Made by a program: the position numbers and the translations under genes. A stretch of DNA of 64,000 nucleotides from Herbiconiux sp. A18JL235 (GTDB lineage: Bacteria > Actinomycetota > Actinomycetes > Actinomycetales > Microbacteriaceae), in contig NZ_CP162511.1 of the NCBI RefSeq assembly GCF_040939305.1, forward strand, positions 3,038,001-3,102,000. Direction: 5' to 3'. The notes beneath the pieces are model-generated. The model had not been told where the DNA came from and searched no databases. It saw only the letters and a list, made by a program, of their open reading frames with translations. Numbering within the stretch: position 1 is the stretch's first letter; each line of letters begins with the position of its first letter. Below are positions 8,857-16,545 of this stretch, in pieces.

Positions 8857-9249
8857 CTAAGCGTCTTCGACATTAGAGCCGTTTGCTCTAATCCAAAGCG
8901 CATCAGCGCAGTCGTCTGAGCAAGCCTTCCACGGCATGATCCGAAGTGCCTTCGGCACGCGAATCCCACAGTTTCGGCATCGACGAAGTTGGCCTGCGGT
9001 GTACCCCCGATCAATCAGCAGAACGTGGCAGTCAGCATTGCCCCTGCTGGCGAGGTATTGCTCGGACTCGTAGAGAGACTTGGCCAGATCCTTCCACTCA
9101 GACTTTGGTTCGGGATCGTTTACCCAGTCGGAGAGCAAATGAATGAGGGCTTCCTCGGCGCATAAACCATCATTCCGCGCCAGACGCCTGAACTCATCGG
9201 CGAGATACGTCGGAACGATTACAGAGTTGAACATAGTTTGAGGTGTCAT
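8857..9249 (-). CDS. Small protein with N-terminal RHH-like region and C-terminal Cys cluster
   Basis: The 130-residue product (start ATG 9249) opens with MTPQTMFNSVIVPTYLADEF and RRLARNDGLCAEEALIHLL, which resembles a CopG/ribbon-helix-helix fold: a short strand followed by two helices. Its C-terminal part has CRNCG, then ACSDDC, a four-cysteine pattern that could bind zinc. An in-frame longer start at 9408 would run across a good gene on the opposite strand, so I prefer 9249. It is divergent from the small RHH gene at 9312, with a palindrome between them. It could be a DNA-binding regulator or an antitoxin-like protein; no toxin partner is obvious. Confidence 0.55.
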   Translation of the reverse strand: MTPQTMFNSVIVPTYLADEFRRLARNDGLCAEEALIHLLSDWVNDPEPKSEWKDLAKSLYESEQYLASRGNADCHVLLIDRGYTAGQLRRCRNCGIRVPKALRIMPWKACSDDCADALWIRANGSNVEDA

Positions 9250-9262
9250 ACCACCAATGATA

Positions 9263-9282
9263 CGGGGTGGATGTACACCCCG
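9263..9282. promoter_or_regulatory. Palindromic operator-like site between divergent RHH genes
   Basis: CGGGGTG and CACCCCG form a perfect 7-base inverted repeat separated by 6 bases, in the 62-base gap between two divergent small genes that both look like ribbon-helix-helix proteins. Such spacing and symmetry suit autoregulation by a dimeric RHH repressor. There is no direct evidence of binding. Confidence 0.5.
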
Positions 9283-9311
9283 CAAGTGGTTACCTCTGGC
9301 ACCATTAGTCA

Positions 9312-9461
9312 ATGCCCAATCAGCCCAAGACGCCGCACAAGTCTTTCCGAATTCCGCCCGAGCTTTATTCAGCTGCTCAGGCAAAGGCGGCGCGACAGGG
9401 CCGGACACTGACCGAGGTCGTGAAGGAACTACTCCAGAGCTACGTCGATTCTGCAGACTGA
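9312..9461 (+). CDS. Small ribbon-helix-helix (CopG/Arc-like) protein, 49 aa
   Basis: ATG 9312 to TGA 9461 encodes 49 residues beginning MPNQPKTPHKSFRIPPELY. A short basic strand (KSFRIP) is followed by two helices, ELYSAAQAKAARQG and TLTEVVKELLQSYV. This is the standard layout of a minimal Arc/CopG/HicB-tail-type DNA-binding dimer, in which the strand contacts DNA. It is divergent from the 130-residue gene and shares a palindromic intergenic site with it. No downstream toxin is present: the region after it is occupied by a decayed gene on the other strand. It may therefore be an orphan antitoxin or a plasmid/phage-derived regulator. Confidence 0.65.
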   Translation: MPNQPKTPHKSFRIPPELYSAAQAKAARQGRTLTEVVKELLQSYVDSAD

Positions 9462-9775
9462 CAAACCGTGGCGTTGCGAGACGAACTGCTTTAGACAGCC
9501 TCGCAGAGCGGGGTCGTGGATGTAGACGGAGGTGCCGCGGATGCTCTTCGTGAATAGCAACCGCGTAGACATTCTGGATATACCGAAGCAGGTCCTCGTT
9601 GGATTAGGTGTGACCGAGCGCGTTGTCCACCTCCTTGCCCCTCTTGTCCAAGCACGGGGCGCGGTCGACGACGATGCGGCCCGTCGTCGTGTCGAAGCGG
9701 AGGTCGAGGCCGATGATCATGCCGGCCTCGTTGAGGCGGGGAGTTGGATCGCCCTTCCCCTGCTGGCCTTCACAG
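9440..9775 (-). pseudogene. Decayed gene of unknown family (nonsense plus frameshift)
   Basis: Reading the minus strand gives a protein-like stretch, EAGMIIGLDLRFDTTTG then RIVVDRAPCLDKRGKEV, followed by an in-frame TAA. It continues in the same frame as SNEDLLRYIQNVYAVAIHEE and then changes frame to RGTSVYIHDPALRGCLKQF. The segments join naturally, so this was once a single coding region. I cannot name the family. It is partly overlaid by the 3' end of the 49-residue gene on the plus strand. Confidence 0.5.
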
Positions 9776-10195
9776 GCCTACAGCGGCCAGCCCGAAGTTC
9801 GCCTGGTCGGGTGTGACCCCCTCGCCGTACTCGCTCGCCAACTGTTCATACAGCCCGTCGCGGGAGAAACCTTGGATTTCAAGGTACGACTTGGCTGATT
9901 CAGCGGCTTCCTGATTCCAGTCGACGGCGCCGGTGGATCTTAGATAGGCGATCGCAAACTCGGCGTCTTCGGGCGTGAACCCTTCGCCGTACTCGCTGGT
10001 TAGCTGCTCAGTGAGCCCGACGCGCGAGAAGGCCGAGAACGACAGGTAGGACTGGTCCGAGCGGACCGCGCTGGACTGCGCGGTGGTCATCGCAGGCGTC
10101 TCGGGCTTTGCCGGCGTCTCTGGCTGTGCGGGTGCCGGTGCGGCGGCGGCCGTCCAGTTGCTCCGCGACGCGAGCGAGAGTTTTGCGGCCTAGCA
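9770..10195 (-). pseudogene. 5'-truncated Ltp-like (host cell surface-exposed) lipoprotein
   Basis: The C-terminal part holds two tandem Ltp-family repeats: SYLSFSAFSRVGLTEQLTSE with EGFTPEDAEFAI, and SYLEIQGFSRDGLYEQLASE with EGVTPDQANFGL. These are the PF07553-type repeats seen in phage superinfection-exclusion Ltp proteins and many actinobacterial surface lipoproteins. Upstream is an Ala/Pro-rich linker, but the frame is closed by TAG near 10195 and no signal peptide or lipobox cysteine can be found in frame. Either the N-terminus has been lost or translation begins at an internal ATG (10090) giving a cytosolic fragment. I treat it as a pseudogene. Confidence 0.6.
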
Positions 10196-10338
10196 GGTGC
10201 AGTGCTGCGCGATTCGCCCCGGTGCGCGTTGCGCGTTCTGATCGACGATTGCCACGGCCGGCCATCGTGTGGTGATGATCGAGTCGGGATTCGCCGCGGA
10301 AGCGATTCACGTTCTGAACCGGTACTTCAGACTGCTGG

Positions 10339-10797
10339 TCAGTTCGGCTCGTAGGGCGGCGCCTCACCCCAGCCCCAACGGGGGACGGGCGCCTCGGGCA
10401 CGGGCTCGGCACCGGGAGCCGAGTTGGCCACGGCGATTCGCGTGCCCCACTCGGCGTAGGCCATCAGCGCTGAGCGCGCTTCGGGATCGCTCGGGAGTTG
10501 GCCTCATCCGCGGCCCGGCTGAGCAGTGTTACGAAGCGGAGTCGCTGCTCGGCACTGATGTTGAGCCCCAGGTGCTTCGACACCATGCGAGGGTACCCAC
10601 CGTGCTCGGCGGTGTACGTCGCACGGCCGCCCAGCACCTCGGACCACCATGCACTGACCCCATCGCGATGCTCGCGAGTGACCTTGCCTCCGAACATCGG
10701 CGCCAAGAGGTCTTCGCGCTCGACCGCGTCGTAGAAACAGTCCAACCAGCGCCCGACCGCAGCCGATCCACTCGTAGACACTCGGAGGTTGAACCAT
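10339..10797 (-). pseudogene. Truncated haemoglobin (group II-like) pseudogene with two frameshifts
   Basis: Three frames must be joined. MVQPPSVYEWIG (from ATG 10797) is followed by AAVGRWLDCFYDAVERED and LLAPMFGG, through ISAEQRLRFVTLLSRAADEA. After a second shift comes LPSDPEARSALMAYAEWGTR and then APVPRWGWGEAPPYEPN with a stop at 10339-10341. The order and sequence match actinobacterial truncated globins end to end, including the EHRDGVSAWWSEVLGG helix region and the C-terminal PRWGWGEAPPY tail. With one indel near the start and another before the last third, no functional globin can be made. Both could be sequencing errors, but the surrounding genes are also decayed. Confidence 0.8.
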
Positions 10798-10912
10798 GCG
10801 CAAAGGCTACGCCCAGAGGTGGCCGCGAACCGAAGCGATGACGCCTCAGGCTCACGCAACATCCCCCGGTGCCGACGCCACTCGGCTCCGGGCGGCCGAA
10901 AGCGGGCGACGT

Positions 10913-11004
10913 GGGGTGGGTGATCCGGTCGAGTCATAGGCATCGGGCCTGGCGGGAGGCCGCGCAGCGCCGCGGGACTATGACTCGACCGGATCACCCA
11001 CCCC
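10913..11004. repeat. Perfect 27-bp inverted repeat with 38-bp spacer
   Basis: Bases 10913-10939 are the exact reverse complement of 10978-11004. The spacer holds a further 5-base stem, GGCCT/AGGCC. Each arm, read outward, contains ATGACTCGACCGGATCACCC. The similarity continues imperfectly outside the arms. There is no T-run, so it is not an ordinary terminator. It sits between the globin pseudogene and the LAxTG surface-protein gene. Confidence 0.85.
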
Positions 11005-11164
11005 GCGGCGCCCAACCACCCGAGTCGCTGAGGTGGCCGAAACAGACCTAGGTCTATTCCTCGCGCCACCGGGCGCAGGAAACATGAGTAACGCAACGTC
11101 GGGCGAGCCTTGAGACTCCGCCGACGTGCATCCACGTTTCGACCCGAGCCCGATGAGGTGCTAC

Positions 11165-12856
11165 ATGAAGCTGTTCGTAATGAGTGGTGCCGCCGTGATC
11201 GCCGCTGCGACGCTCTCCGGCGTTCTGGTTCTCGCCCCCACGGTGGCCTATGCCGACACCGCGGGAGCGCCGGCGCCGTCTCTGGTCGTTCAGGATGCGC
11301 TCGAGGGCTACCCGACCGTCGCCTCGCTGGCGAGTGCATTCACGGACGCGGCTCCTGACGCCGTCATCACGTTGAGTCAAGACCTCACGGGTGTCGCATC
11401 CGACCCCGTCGTTTCGGTGCGCGACGGCGGGGCGGTCACCCTCGATCTCAACGGGCACACACTGAAGCTGACCCGCGACGACCTGCGGGCGGCCATCGAG
11501 GTTCCTCCGAGCAGCAAGCTGACGGTCACCGACACGACCATCGATCACACCGGACACCTCATCGTCGACGCCAACGACGGTGCCGGTATCGGCGGCGCCG
11601 CGCTCGGGCATCCTGGCGAGGCTCCCGGATTCGGGACCATCGTGATCGCCGGCGCGAAGGTCGACGCGACCTCGCGCACCGCCGCAGCGATCGGTGGCGC
11701 CGAGAACGGCGGCGCCAGCGGAGACATCACGATCACCTACAACACCGTGGCCAACTTCAACTTCGGCAGCACCGTGACGGCGACATCGCAGTACGCCGCC
11801 GGCATCGGCAGCGCGATTTTCAGCCGATGGCAGGGAGCCGTCACGCTCACGGGGCACAGCACCGTCACGGCGACCGGTGGATTCGCCAGTGCCGGCATCG
11901 GCGGCGGCCCTGACAGCACGATCGGAACGATCACGATCAACGATGCAATCGTGGATGCGACTGGCGACGGCGGTGCTGCCGGCATAGGTGGCGGGGCCGG
12001 CGCCCACGGTGCGCTCCCGCCCATCATTATCGTCAACGGCAACATCGACGCGAGCGGGGGACCCACCGGAACCGGGATCGGCGCCGGCGCCCGAGGCATT
12101 GACGGGGCGGCCCCGGTCAGCCTGACGATCAGCGGACAGTCCATCGTGACCCCGTCCGCATCCAGTGGCGTGGCGATCGATCTGAGCGCGGAAGGCTCGC
12201 AGCTCACCGTCGACAAGAGCGAATTGTGGATTCCGTCCGGCAACTCGGTCACGATTCCGGCGGGCATGACCGTGAACAACGACGGCGGCACGATCGTCGC
12301 GAGGGGCACGATCGCCAACCACGGCACGATCCGCACCGTCAACGGCGGTCGGGTCGACTCCCCCGAGAACGTGTCCGACAACAACACCACGATCAAGTGG
12401 GACGGCAACGGCGGCACCGCACCTGTCGCCCAAACGCACATCTTCGCGCGAACCCTCGACGCTGCGGGTGACGTCACCTTCCCCCTCCCGGTGCGCGACG
12501 GATACGTCTACGAGGGTTGGTACCCCAGCACCGACGGCGGCACGCGGCTGACCACCGACACGGATCTCGGTGGCGGCGGCCCGAAGACCCTCACGTACTA
12601 CGCGGCATGGGCCCCGCCGGGCAGCGCGGGCGCCCCACCGGCTGATGGTTCGGGCGCTGGCCAGACCGGCACCGCCGGCTCCGGAACCGGCGCGACACTC
12701 GCCGCGACGGGCTCCGGCGTCGGCACCTGGGCGCCGGTGGGCGGCTTGGTTTTGGCGATCGGCATCGCTCTGACCGCAATCGCTGTGGGAGCGGCCAGGC
12801 TCCGCGGCGGAGCGGCGGGGCAAGGAAATCGACCTGCACGCCCGGGATCGCACTGA
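11165..12856 (+). CDS. Secreted repeat-rich surface protein with LAxTG-type sorting signal
   Basis: The start is ATG 11165, with a GATGAGG box upstream. The 563-residue product has a signal peptide (MKLFVMSGAAVIAAATLSGV, cleavage likely after AYA near residue 29). A long Gly/Ala/Thr-rich region follows with repeated GIGGGxxxxxGTITIxxxxVxA-like units, suggesting a beta-solenoid. A region resembling InlB/Flg_new repeats comes next (TTIKWDGNGG, later YEGWYPSTDGG, and YYAAWAP). The C-terminus has a Gly/Ser/Thr linker, LAATG, a hydrophobic helix and an Arg-containing tail. That matches the LAxTG signals of class E sortases in high-GC actinobacteria. It is probably cell-wall anchored; ligand or role unknown. 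No sortase gene is in the window. Confidence 0.7.
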   Translation: MKLFVMSGAAVIAAATLSGVLVLAPTVAYADTAGAPAPSLVVQDALEGYPTVASLASAFTDAAPDAVITLSQDLTGVASDPVVSVRDGGAVTLDLNGHTLKLTRDDLRAAIEVPPSSKLTVTDTTIDHTGHLIVDANDGAGIGGAALGHPGEAPGFGTIVIAGAKVDATSRTAAAIGGAENGGASGDITITYNTVANFNFGSTVTATSQYAAGIGSAIFSRWQGAVTLTGHSTVTATGGFASAGIGGGPDSTIGTITINDAIVDATGDGGAAGIGGGAGAHGALPPIIIVNGNIDASGGPTGTGIGAGARGIDGAAPVSLTISGQSIVTPSASSGVAIDLSAEGSQLTVDKSELWIPSGNSVTIPAGMTVNNDGGTIVARGTIANHGTIRTVNGGRVDSPENVSDNNTTIKWDGNGGTAPVAQTHIFARTLDAAGDVTFPLPVRDGYVYEGWYPSTDGGTRLTTDTDLGGGGPKTLTYYAAWAPPGSAGAPPADGSGAGQTGTAGSGTGATLAATGSGVGTWAPVGGLVLAIGIALTAIAVGAARLRGGAAGQGNRPARPGSH

Positions 12857-13188
12857 AGTAGCCGTGCAGGACGTTCAACACCTTTCGAACCGAGGATGCA
12901 GTCACGGTTCACGAGGATGGGGACACCGTTCACGGGCCCGATCGCTGGAGGATGGCAGCGTGACGCAGAGGTGGATGCGCCGTCGCTCACGCCGCGCCGT
13001 CGCCGACTCATGACGTAGGCGGCGAAGGTTCCGCGGCTGCTGTAACTGGGTACCCGTTCCCATGCGTCATCTTCCACGCAGCCTCGTTGCGATCTCGGTG
13101 CGGTGATCATTTCCGTGGGGCGATTGGGGAGATGGGGTCAAACCGTGTTCAGGTGGTTGTTTGTGTGTGGCTGCTGGGCAATCGTCGG

Positions 13189-13288
13189 CAAGCGCGGAGC
13201 GCGCGGCAGCTTTTTCGGGGGTGGGCGTCTACCCGGTAGTGGCCGTCTATTCGTGATTCTGTAAGCACTGCCGCGCGCTGCGCGCTTG
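13189..13288. repeat. 21-bp inverted repeat (one mismatch), 58-bp spacer
   Basis: The arms at 13189-13209 and 13268-13288 are reverse complements at 20 of 21 positions, rich in GCGC. The spacer contains a short T-run directly after the left arm. It lies 124 bases upstream of the DUF222/HNH gene, so it might be a mobile-element end, a cleavage target or a strong RNA hairpin. Confidence 0.75.
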
Positions 13289-13400
13289 CCATCGAGGTGA
13301 TGGCTGGTCGCCGAGATCGAATGATGAGCGGTGGGACGGTCGGTCATCATCTTTTGTGACTGGCGGTCGAATTAAACGACTTTTCATCAGGTATTACTGA

Positions 13401-13406
13401 TAGAAT
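13401..13406 (+). promoter_or_regulatory. -10 element for a predicted leaderless DUF222/HNH mRNA
   Basis: TAGAAT at 13401-13406 fits the actinobacterial TAnnnT -10 pattern and ends 6 bases before ATG 13413, so transcription would start at or next to the A of the start codon. No Shine-Dalgarno sequence precedes this ATG, in keeping with a leaderless transcript. The -35 region is not well conserved. Confidence 0.5.
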
Positions 13407-13412
13407 CTCAGT

Positions 13413-14801
13413 ATGAGAATCTCCTGCCGGCTGAGCGAGATCGTAGGCGATCTCCGCGCCGTGATGGGCGAGGTCGCGGAGCTGCTATCCGGGTTCTCCG
13501 ACGACGAGGTGCTTGAGGTGATGGCCGCTGTCGAGACTGTGGGGCGGGTGGTTTCGGCGGGGCAGGTTCGGGTTGCCGGGGAGGTGGCGGTGCGGTCGCG
13601 GAGTGAGCTCGGTGACGAGGGGTTGAGTCGGGCGCAGAACTTCACCAGCCCGCTCAAGCTCGTCGCGCACGTGACGGGGGTGTCGGCGCGGGAGAGCAAG
13701 GCTCGGCTTGAACTCGGGAGGCGGATGCGCGGGGCGATGCTGCTTGGCGGGGGCGAGGGGCCGGTGCCGTTCCCGAGCGTTGCTTCGGCGCTTAATGAGG
13801 GTGGGCTCGGGGTGGAGGCGGCGGCGGTCATCGTCAGGCAGTGCGGTGAACTCGCCCAGCGGGGGTGTGGGGTTGATGTGGTGGCCAGTGCCGAGCAGAC
13901 CCTCGTCGACGAGACCCTCACGAGGGGCCTGTCGGCTGACCAGACGGCGAAGCTCGCCATCCGCCTGCGCGAAATCCTCGACCCCGACGGCGCCGAACCC
14001 CGGGACGAACTCCACCAGCAGCAGCGCTCACTCACCATCGCGCAGGCCAGCGACGGCATGATCCGCGGGAAGTTCGCCCTCACGCCTGAGCAGGGCGGAA
14101 TCTGGCTCGCGAGCATTCAGGCGATGCAGAGTCCCCGCGTGACCGGGCCGCGGTTCCTCAGCGAAGACGAGGCGATGGCGGAGTTCGCGACCGCTGACAC
14201 GCGTACGCAGGCGCAGAAGAACGCTGACACCATCACCGAGCTTCTCGCCCGCGCCGCTGGCTCCCCCGACATGCCACGCATCAATGGCGCCACCACCACC
14301 GTCAACGTCCACATCACTCTCGACGACCTCGAGGCAGGGCGTGGGGTGGGTTGGATTGACGGCGTCGATGAGCCCGTCCCGGCTTCGACCGTGGCGCAGC
14401 TGCGCTGCCACTCCCCCCTCGCCGCCACCGTGTTCGGCGATCGGGGCGAGGTGCTTCACCACGGCAAGACGAAGCGACTGTTCACCGCCGCTCAGAACCG
14501 GGCCCTCGCCGCCAGAGACGGCGGATGCGTCTGGCCCGACTGCGACAGACCACCCTCCTACTGCGAAACACATCATGCCGACGAATGGGTCTCACCCGAT
14601 CATCCGCCAGGCCGCACCGACATCGACAACGGCGTGCTGCTCTGCCACTTCCACCACTCCCACCTCCACAAATCAGCGTGGAGACTCGTCATGCGCGAAG
14701 GCGTCCCGCACATCGTGCCGCCCCGATGGATCGACATCACCCAAACCCCCATACCTACCACCCGCCGACCCACCGCCCGGCCACAGCACTACGCCGCCTG
14801 A
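13413..14801 (+). CDS. DUF222 domain / HNH endonuclease (13E12-type) protein
   Basis: The 462-residue protein has an N-terminal DUF222 region (about 10-320), with the typical helix-rich stretch and VTGVSARESKARLELGRRM. It is followed by an HNH nuclease domain near the C-terminus: CVWPDCDRPPSYCETHH, then GRTDIDNGVLLCHFHHSHLH, with the paired Cys residues and the His-Asn-His core. This family is multi-copy in many actinobacteria (REP13E12 of Mycobacterium tuberculosis). It is suspected of mobility or of a DNA-processing role, but its function is not established. Length is normal and the frame is intact, so it is probably expressed. A strong inverted repeat precedes it. Confidence 0.9.
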   Translation: MRISCRLSEIVGDLRAVMGEVAELLSGFSDDEVLEVMAAVETVGRVVSAGQVRVAGEVAVRSRSELGDEGLSRAQNFTSPLKLVAHVTGVSARESKARLELGRRMRGAMLLGGGEGPVPFPSVASALNEGGLGVEAAAVIVRQCGELAQRGCGVDVVASAEQTLVDETLTRGLSADQTAKLAIRLREILDPDGAEPRDELHQQQRSLTIAQASDGMIRGKFALTPEQGGIWLASIQAMQSPRVTGPRFLSEDEAMAEFATADTRTQAQKNADTITELLARAAGSPDMPRINGATTTVNVHITLDDLEAGRGVGWIDGVDEPVPASTVAQLRCHSPLAATVFGDRGEVLHHGKTKRLFTAAQNRALAARDGGCVWPDCDRPPSYCETHHADEWVSPDHPPGRTDIDNGVLLCHFHHSHLHKSAWRLVMREGVPHIVPPRWIDITQTPIPTTRRPTARPQHYAA

Positions 14802-14915
14802 GCATCGGCCGAGGGCAGCCGTAGAGGCCGCCCTGCCTGCGCACTGCGCCCGAGACCGAGCCGCCGCCGACGCCGCCTTCGACCATCACCATCGCGGTCA
14901 GCCCGCGGGCACCCG

Positions 14916-15134
14916 TCAGAGACTGCCCTTACGGCGCCGCACACCGAGCACCACGAGCACGATACCCACCACTACGAGGCCCAGGCCGATGAAGAGCCAC
15001 GTCGGATCGCCCGTCATCGAACTGCCCGGAATGAGGTTTGCCCCCTGGCCGGCGAAAAGGGCACCGAACACGATGGCGACGATGCCGATGATGATGAGCG
15101 TCAGGCGCCCCGCTCTGGTTCCCATGCGGGTCAC
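14916..15134 (-). CDS. Small membrane protein with two transmembrane helices
   Basis: I start at GTG 15134 because an AGGGGGAGT box lies just upstream; ATG 15125 is an alternative. The 72-residue product has a first helix, RLTLIIIGIVAIVFGALFAG, a short loop ending MTGDPTWL, a second helix, FIGLGLVVVGIVLVVLGV, and a basic RRRKGS tail, so both ends probably face the cytoplasm. No conserved domain is recognised. It is divergent from the six-helix membrane protein gene at 15172, with only 37 bases between start codons. The two promoters must overlap and the genes may be co-regulated. Confidence 0.65.
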   Translation of the reverse strand: MTRMGTRAGRLTLIIIGIVAIVFGALFAGQGANLIPGSSMTGDPTWLFIGLGLVVVGIVLVVLGVRRRKGSL

Positions 15135-15171
15135 GGTACTCCCCCTCACACATTGTCGAGAGGGGGCTGTC

Positions 15172-16545
15172 ATGCAACTGTTGACTATGGTTCGCATCGG
15201 GGGGCATCCGCTCGTGGGGGCGATCCCGCTGATTGCCGGGCTCTCGGTCTTCGCGGGGTTCGCGCTTGCCGTGCCCCTGTCAGGGTTGTACAGCTGGCTC
15301 GGCGCAGGCGCCTGGAGTTACGCGCTCGCCTTCATCACGCTGCTGATCCTGTTCGGTGGCGGCATCTCGCTGGGTTTAGGCCTGGCCTACGGCACGGTCG
15401 CGTGGGATGCTCAGCGGCGCGTCGCCCGCCTGCGCGGGCGGGAGGTACCGCTCGACTCGATCACCGAGCTGTGGCGATCGATGTCGGATTCCGGCACGGC
15501 CACCTACCTCAGCTACCGATTCGTGTCGGAGGAGGGCCCCTCGGCGCGGGTGCTCGTGGCGGGGCGGCCCATGCGAGGGCTGAGCGCCGAGGGCCTCAAA
15601 GCACTCAGCGAATTCGTGGCCGCATTGCCAGCAGGCGCCGAGGCGAACCGCATCGACGCGGATGCTGCACGAGCCGTCGACGAGACGGGGCTCACCGAAC
15701 GCCAACGCGCGGCCGCCGTGACGATCATCGGAGTGGGCGGTAAGTCGCGAGTGTCGCCGGCCACGCTGCTCGCCGAGCTGGCACCATTCATCGAACCTCG
15801 AGACGGGAAGAGCGCATCCGGGAGCCCCTCAGCAGTCGGCTCAGCCCGCTCCACCAGCCATTCGGAACCTGCGGGCTCCATCTCGAGCGACGAGGCCGCG
15901 CGCATCCAGGCCGAGTGGGCCGAAGCGGACGCTGCAGCCGCCGCTCAGCTGACAGCCGAAGTATCGACCCTCCAGCGCCTGCGTCGCACCGCCTTCTGGG
16001 TCACGGTGCTGCCCATCGTGGTGGCCGCGGGCGCGATCGTCATCGCGGTGATCGCCGAGACGGCGGGTGGGGGCTCGATCGAGTCCGATCTCAACGACTC
16101 CATCGGCATCAGCGTGCTCGGCGGCATGGTGTTCGGCGTGCTGTTCTACCTGGCTTGGTGCGCCATTGCCGACGCAGACATCCGACGTCGGCGCCGGCTT
16201 GCGGATGCCGCGTGGAACTCGCTTCCCGCATCCGATCGCCACCTCGGCATCGCGATGCCCCTGCTCGCCGCCTTCAGCCAACCTGCGCTCCGCCTGCGGC
16301 GAGGGCTCGCGTTCGGGGCGAGCGTGGTCGGGCTGATCGTGGCGCTGGTCGGGATCATCATGGTGATCGAGCCCGACGACGTTCCGCTCATCGGCGCGAT
16401 CGGCGCGATCGTGGTGGGCGGCGGCATGATCGTGTGGTCGGTCTTCGCGTTCATCGCTGTGCAGCGGGCGAAGCGCCGGGATGCCGAGCGGCTCGTGCTG
16501 CTCGCCGGATGGCGGCTGCTGCCGCCGCTGGTGCTCGACACATGA
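15172..16545 (+). CDS. Predicted six-helix membrane protein of unknown function
   Basis: ATG 15172 follows a GAGAGGGGG box. The 457-residue product shows two hydrophobic helices near the N-terminus (about 15-38 and 48-73). A soluble domain of about 200 residues follows, including RRVARLRGREVPLDSITELW. Four more hydrophobic helices lie in the C-terminal part, for example LPIVVAAGAIVIAVIAE and ASVVGLIVALVGIIMVI. The soluble N-terminal domain, with a strand-rich look and an ELWRSMSDSG motif, resembles PH-like membrane-associated modules, but I cannot assign a family. Its stop overlaps the start of the next membrane protein gene (ATGA), so the two are translationally coupled. Confidence 0.7.
   Translation: MQLLTMVRIGGHPLVGAIPLIAGLSVFAGFALAVPLSGLYSWLGAGAWSYALAFITLLILFGGGISLGLGLAYGTVAWDAQRRVARLRGREVPLDSITELWRSMSDSGTATYLSYRFVSEEGPSARVLVAGRPMRGLSAEGLKALSEFVAALPAGAEANRIDADAARAVDETGLTERQRAAAVTIIGVGGKSRVSPATLLAELAPFIEPRDGKSASGSPSAVGSARSTSHSEPAGSISSDEAARIQAEWAEADAAAAAQLTAEVSTLQRLRRTAFWVTVLPIVVAAGAIVIAVIAETAGGGSIESDLNDSIGISVLGGMVFGVLFYLAWCAIADADIRRRRRLADAAWNSLPASDRHLGIAMPLLAAFSQPALRLRRGLAFGASVVGLIVALVGIIMVIEPDDVPLIGAIGAIVVGGGMIVWSVFAFIAVQRAKRRDAERLVLLAGWRLLPPLVLDT

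Larger units (their letters stand above)
12857..13412. other. Long non-coding stretch before the DUF222/HNH gene
   Basis: I see no gene with coding character on either strand in these 556 bases. The notable structures are the near-perfect 21-base inverted repeat at 13189-13288 and, at the right end, an AT-rich promoter-like region ending in TAGAAT. Short protein-like snippets can be read on the minus strand near 12860-12960, but they do not extend and I do not assign them. Confidence 0.5.

Noticed and set aside
9250..9408. Longer N-terminus for the 130-residue RHH/Cys protein
   Set aside because: It would run antisense through the small RHH gene and the palindromic operator, and its residues look non-coding.
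12591..13110. Possible gene remnant on the minus strand
   Set aside because: Short protein-like snippets appear in two frames, but nothing extends or matches a family I know.
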